64,000 nt of DNA from Dyadobacter sp. CECT 9275 (lineage in GTDB: Bacteria; Bacteroidota; Bacteroidia; Cytophagales; Spirosomataceae), in the NCBI RefSeq assembly GCF_907164905.1, contig NZ_CAJRAF010000002.1:1-64000 (forward strand), in the 5' to 3' direction. A program made the translations under genes and the position numbers. Under the pieces are notes generated by a model. That model did not search any database, was not told where the DNA came from, and was given only the letters and a program-made list of their open reading frames with translations. Below, in pieces: positions 63,856 to 64,000 of the stretch. Every line of letters begins with the position of its first letter. The stretch's first letter is position 1.

Positions 63856-64000
63856 GTGAACAAGCCATACCTCATCAATTCCATATCCGAGCAGCACCGC
63901 CTGCTCGGATTGCCCAAGCCGAAGCACCCGCTTGTCAGCGTGTTCAGGCATGAAGATGCCACCTACGCCAATCTGACTGAATTGCAGCATTTTACATTAA
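63856..64000 (+). CDS. AraC-family regulator (partial, N-terminus only)
   Basis: This is a GTG-started frame (63856) cut by the window edge after 48 codons. Its start, SEQHRLLGLPKPKHPLVSVF, closely parallels the AraC protein at 32942 (SEAHRAFGLPQPAHPLISS), so it is the beginning of a paralogous AraC regulator. It starts 9 bp after the alcohol dehydrogenase stop, repeating the reductase-then-AraC arrangement seen at 32054-33862. The DNA-binding domain lies outside the window. Confidence 0.75.
   Translation, partial: MNKPYLINSISEQHRLLGLPKPKHPLVSVFRHEDATYANLTELQHFTL

Overview
The window comes from a Bacteroidota chromosome, most likely a Cytophagales/Spirosomaceae-type soil or plant organism (Dyadobacter-like; this is an inference). 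The evidence is two SusC/SusD pairs, a FecR regulator, a hybrid two-component sensor with an AraC output domain, a Sphingobacterium-type serine palmitoyltransferase, DUF5686, and promoters of the TAnnTTTG type. No rRNA, tRNA or CRISPR array was seen.

Layout. (1) 1-8979, minus strand, AT-rich: a tight six-gene defence operon, read right to left. It holds an OLD-family ATPase/TOPRIM nuclease, a beta-class DNA methyltransferase (Mod) broken by an in-frame amber codon, a type III Res-like helicase/nuclease, a 71-aa protein, a DndD-like SMC ATPase and a DndE/HerA-like motor cut by the window edge. (2) 9578-10105: an RBBP9-type hydrolase. (3) 10.3-17.9 kb, plus strand, AT-rich: a redox-damage module with a divergent MsrA, thioredoxin, MsrB, MsrA, a small protein, an exported MsrA lipoprotein, a divergent GAPDH, a redoxin, a second CysRS and an AraC regulator. 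It lies between two direct copies of a ~100-bp element that carries its own promoter and palindromic arms. These may be a small-RNA or leader family, or element ends. (4) 17.98-31.9 kb, more GC-rich: a polysaccharide locus with FecR (no adjacent sigma factor), an STN-type SusC, SusD, a metallophosphoesterase with leucine-rich repeats, a beta-helix enzyme, a GH36 alpha-galactosidase and an Asp-box protein.

(5) 32.0-45.1 kb: SDR plus AraC; then an envelope/sphingolipid block (DUF5686, serine palmitoyltransferase, a LytS/LytTR pair translationally coupled to it, and a DedA-glycosyltransferase fusion); then flavin reductase, AraC and an FAD monooxygenase. (6) 45.6-57.4 kb, minus strand: a fructan utilisation locus with the logic of the Bacteroides BT1754-type system (GH32, SusD, SusC, fructokinase, sugar porter, fructose-type hybrid sensor). 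(7) 57.6-64.0 kb: an NTF2-like protein, then an AT-rich gene that, once a 1,445-bp IS256-family element is removed, encodes one 880-residue metallophosphoesterase-HSP90-like ATPase. An alcohol dehydrogenase and the start of another AraC gene follow.

The observations most worth following are the IS-broken phosphoesterase-HSP90 fusion, the paired 100-bp elements around the redox module, and the redox module itself, which appears to combine repair of oxidised protein with spare copies of thiol-dependent housekeeping enzymes.
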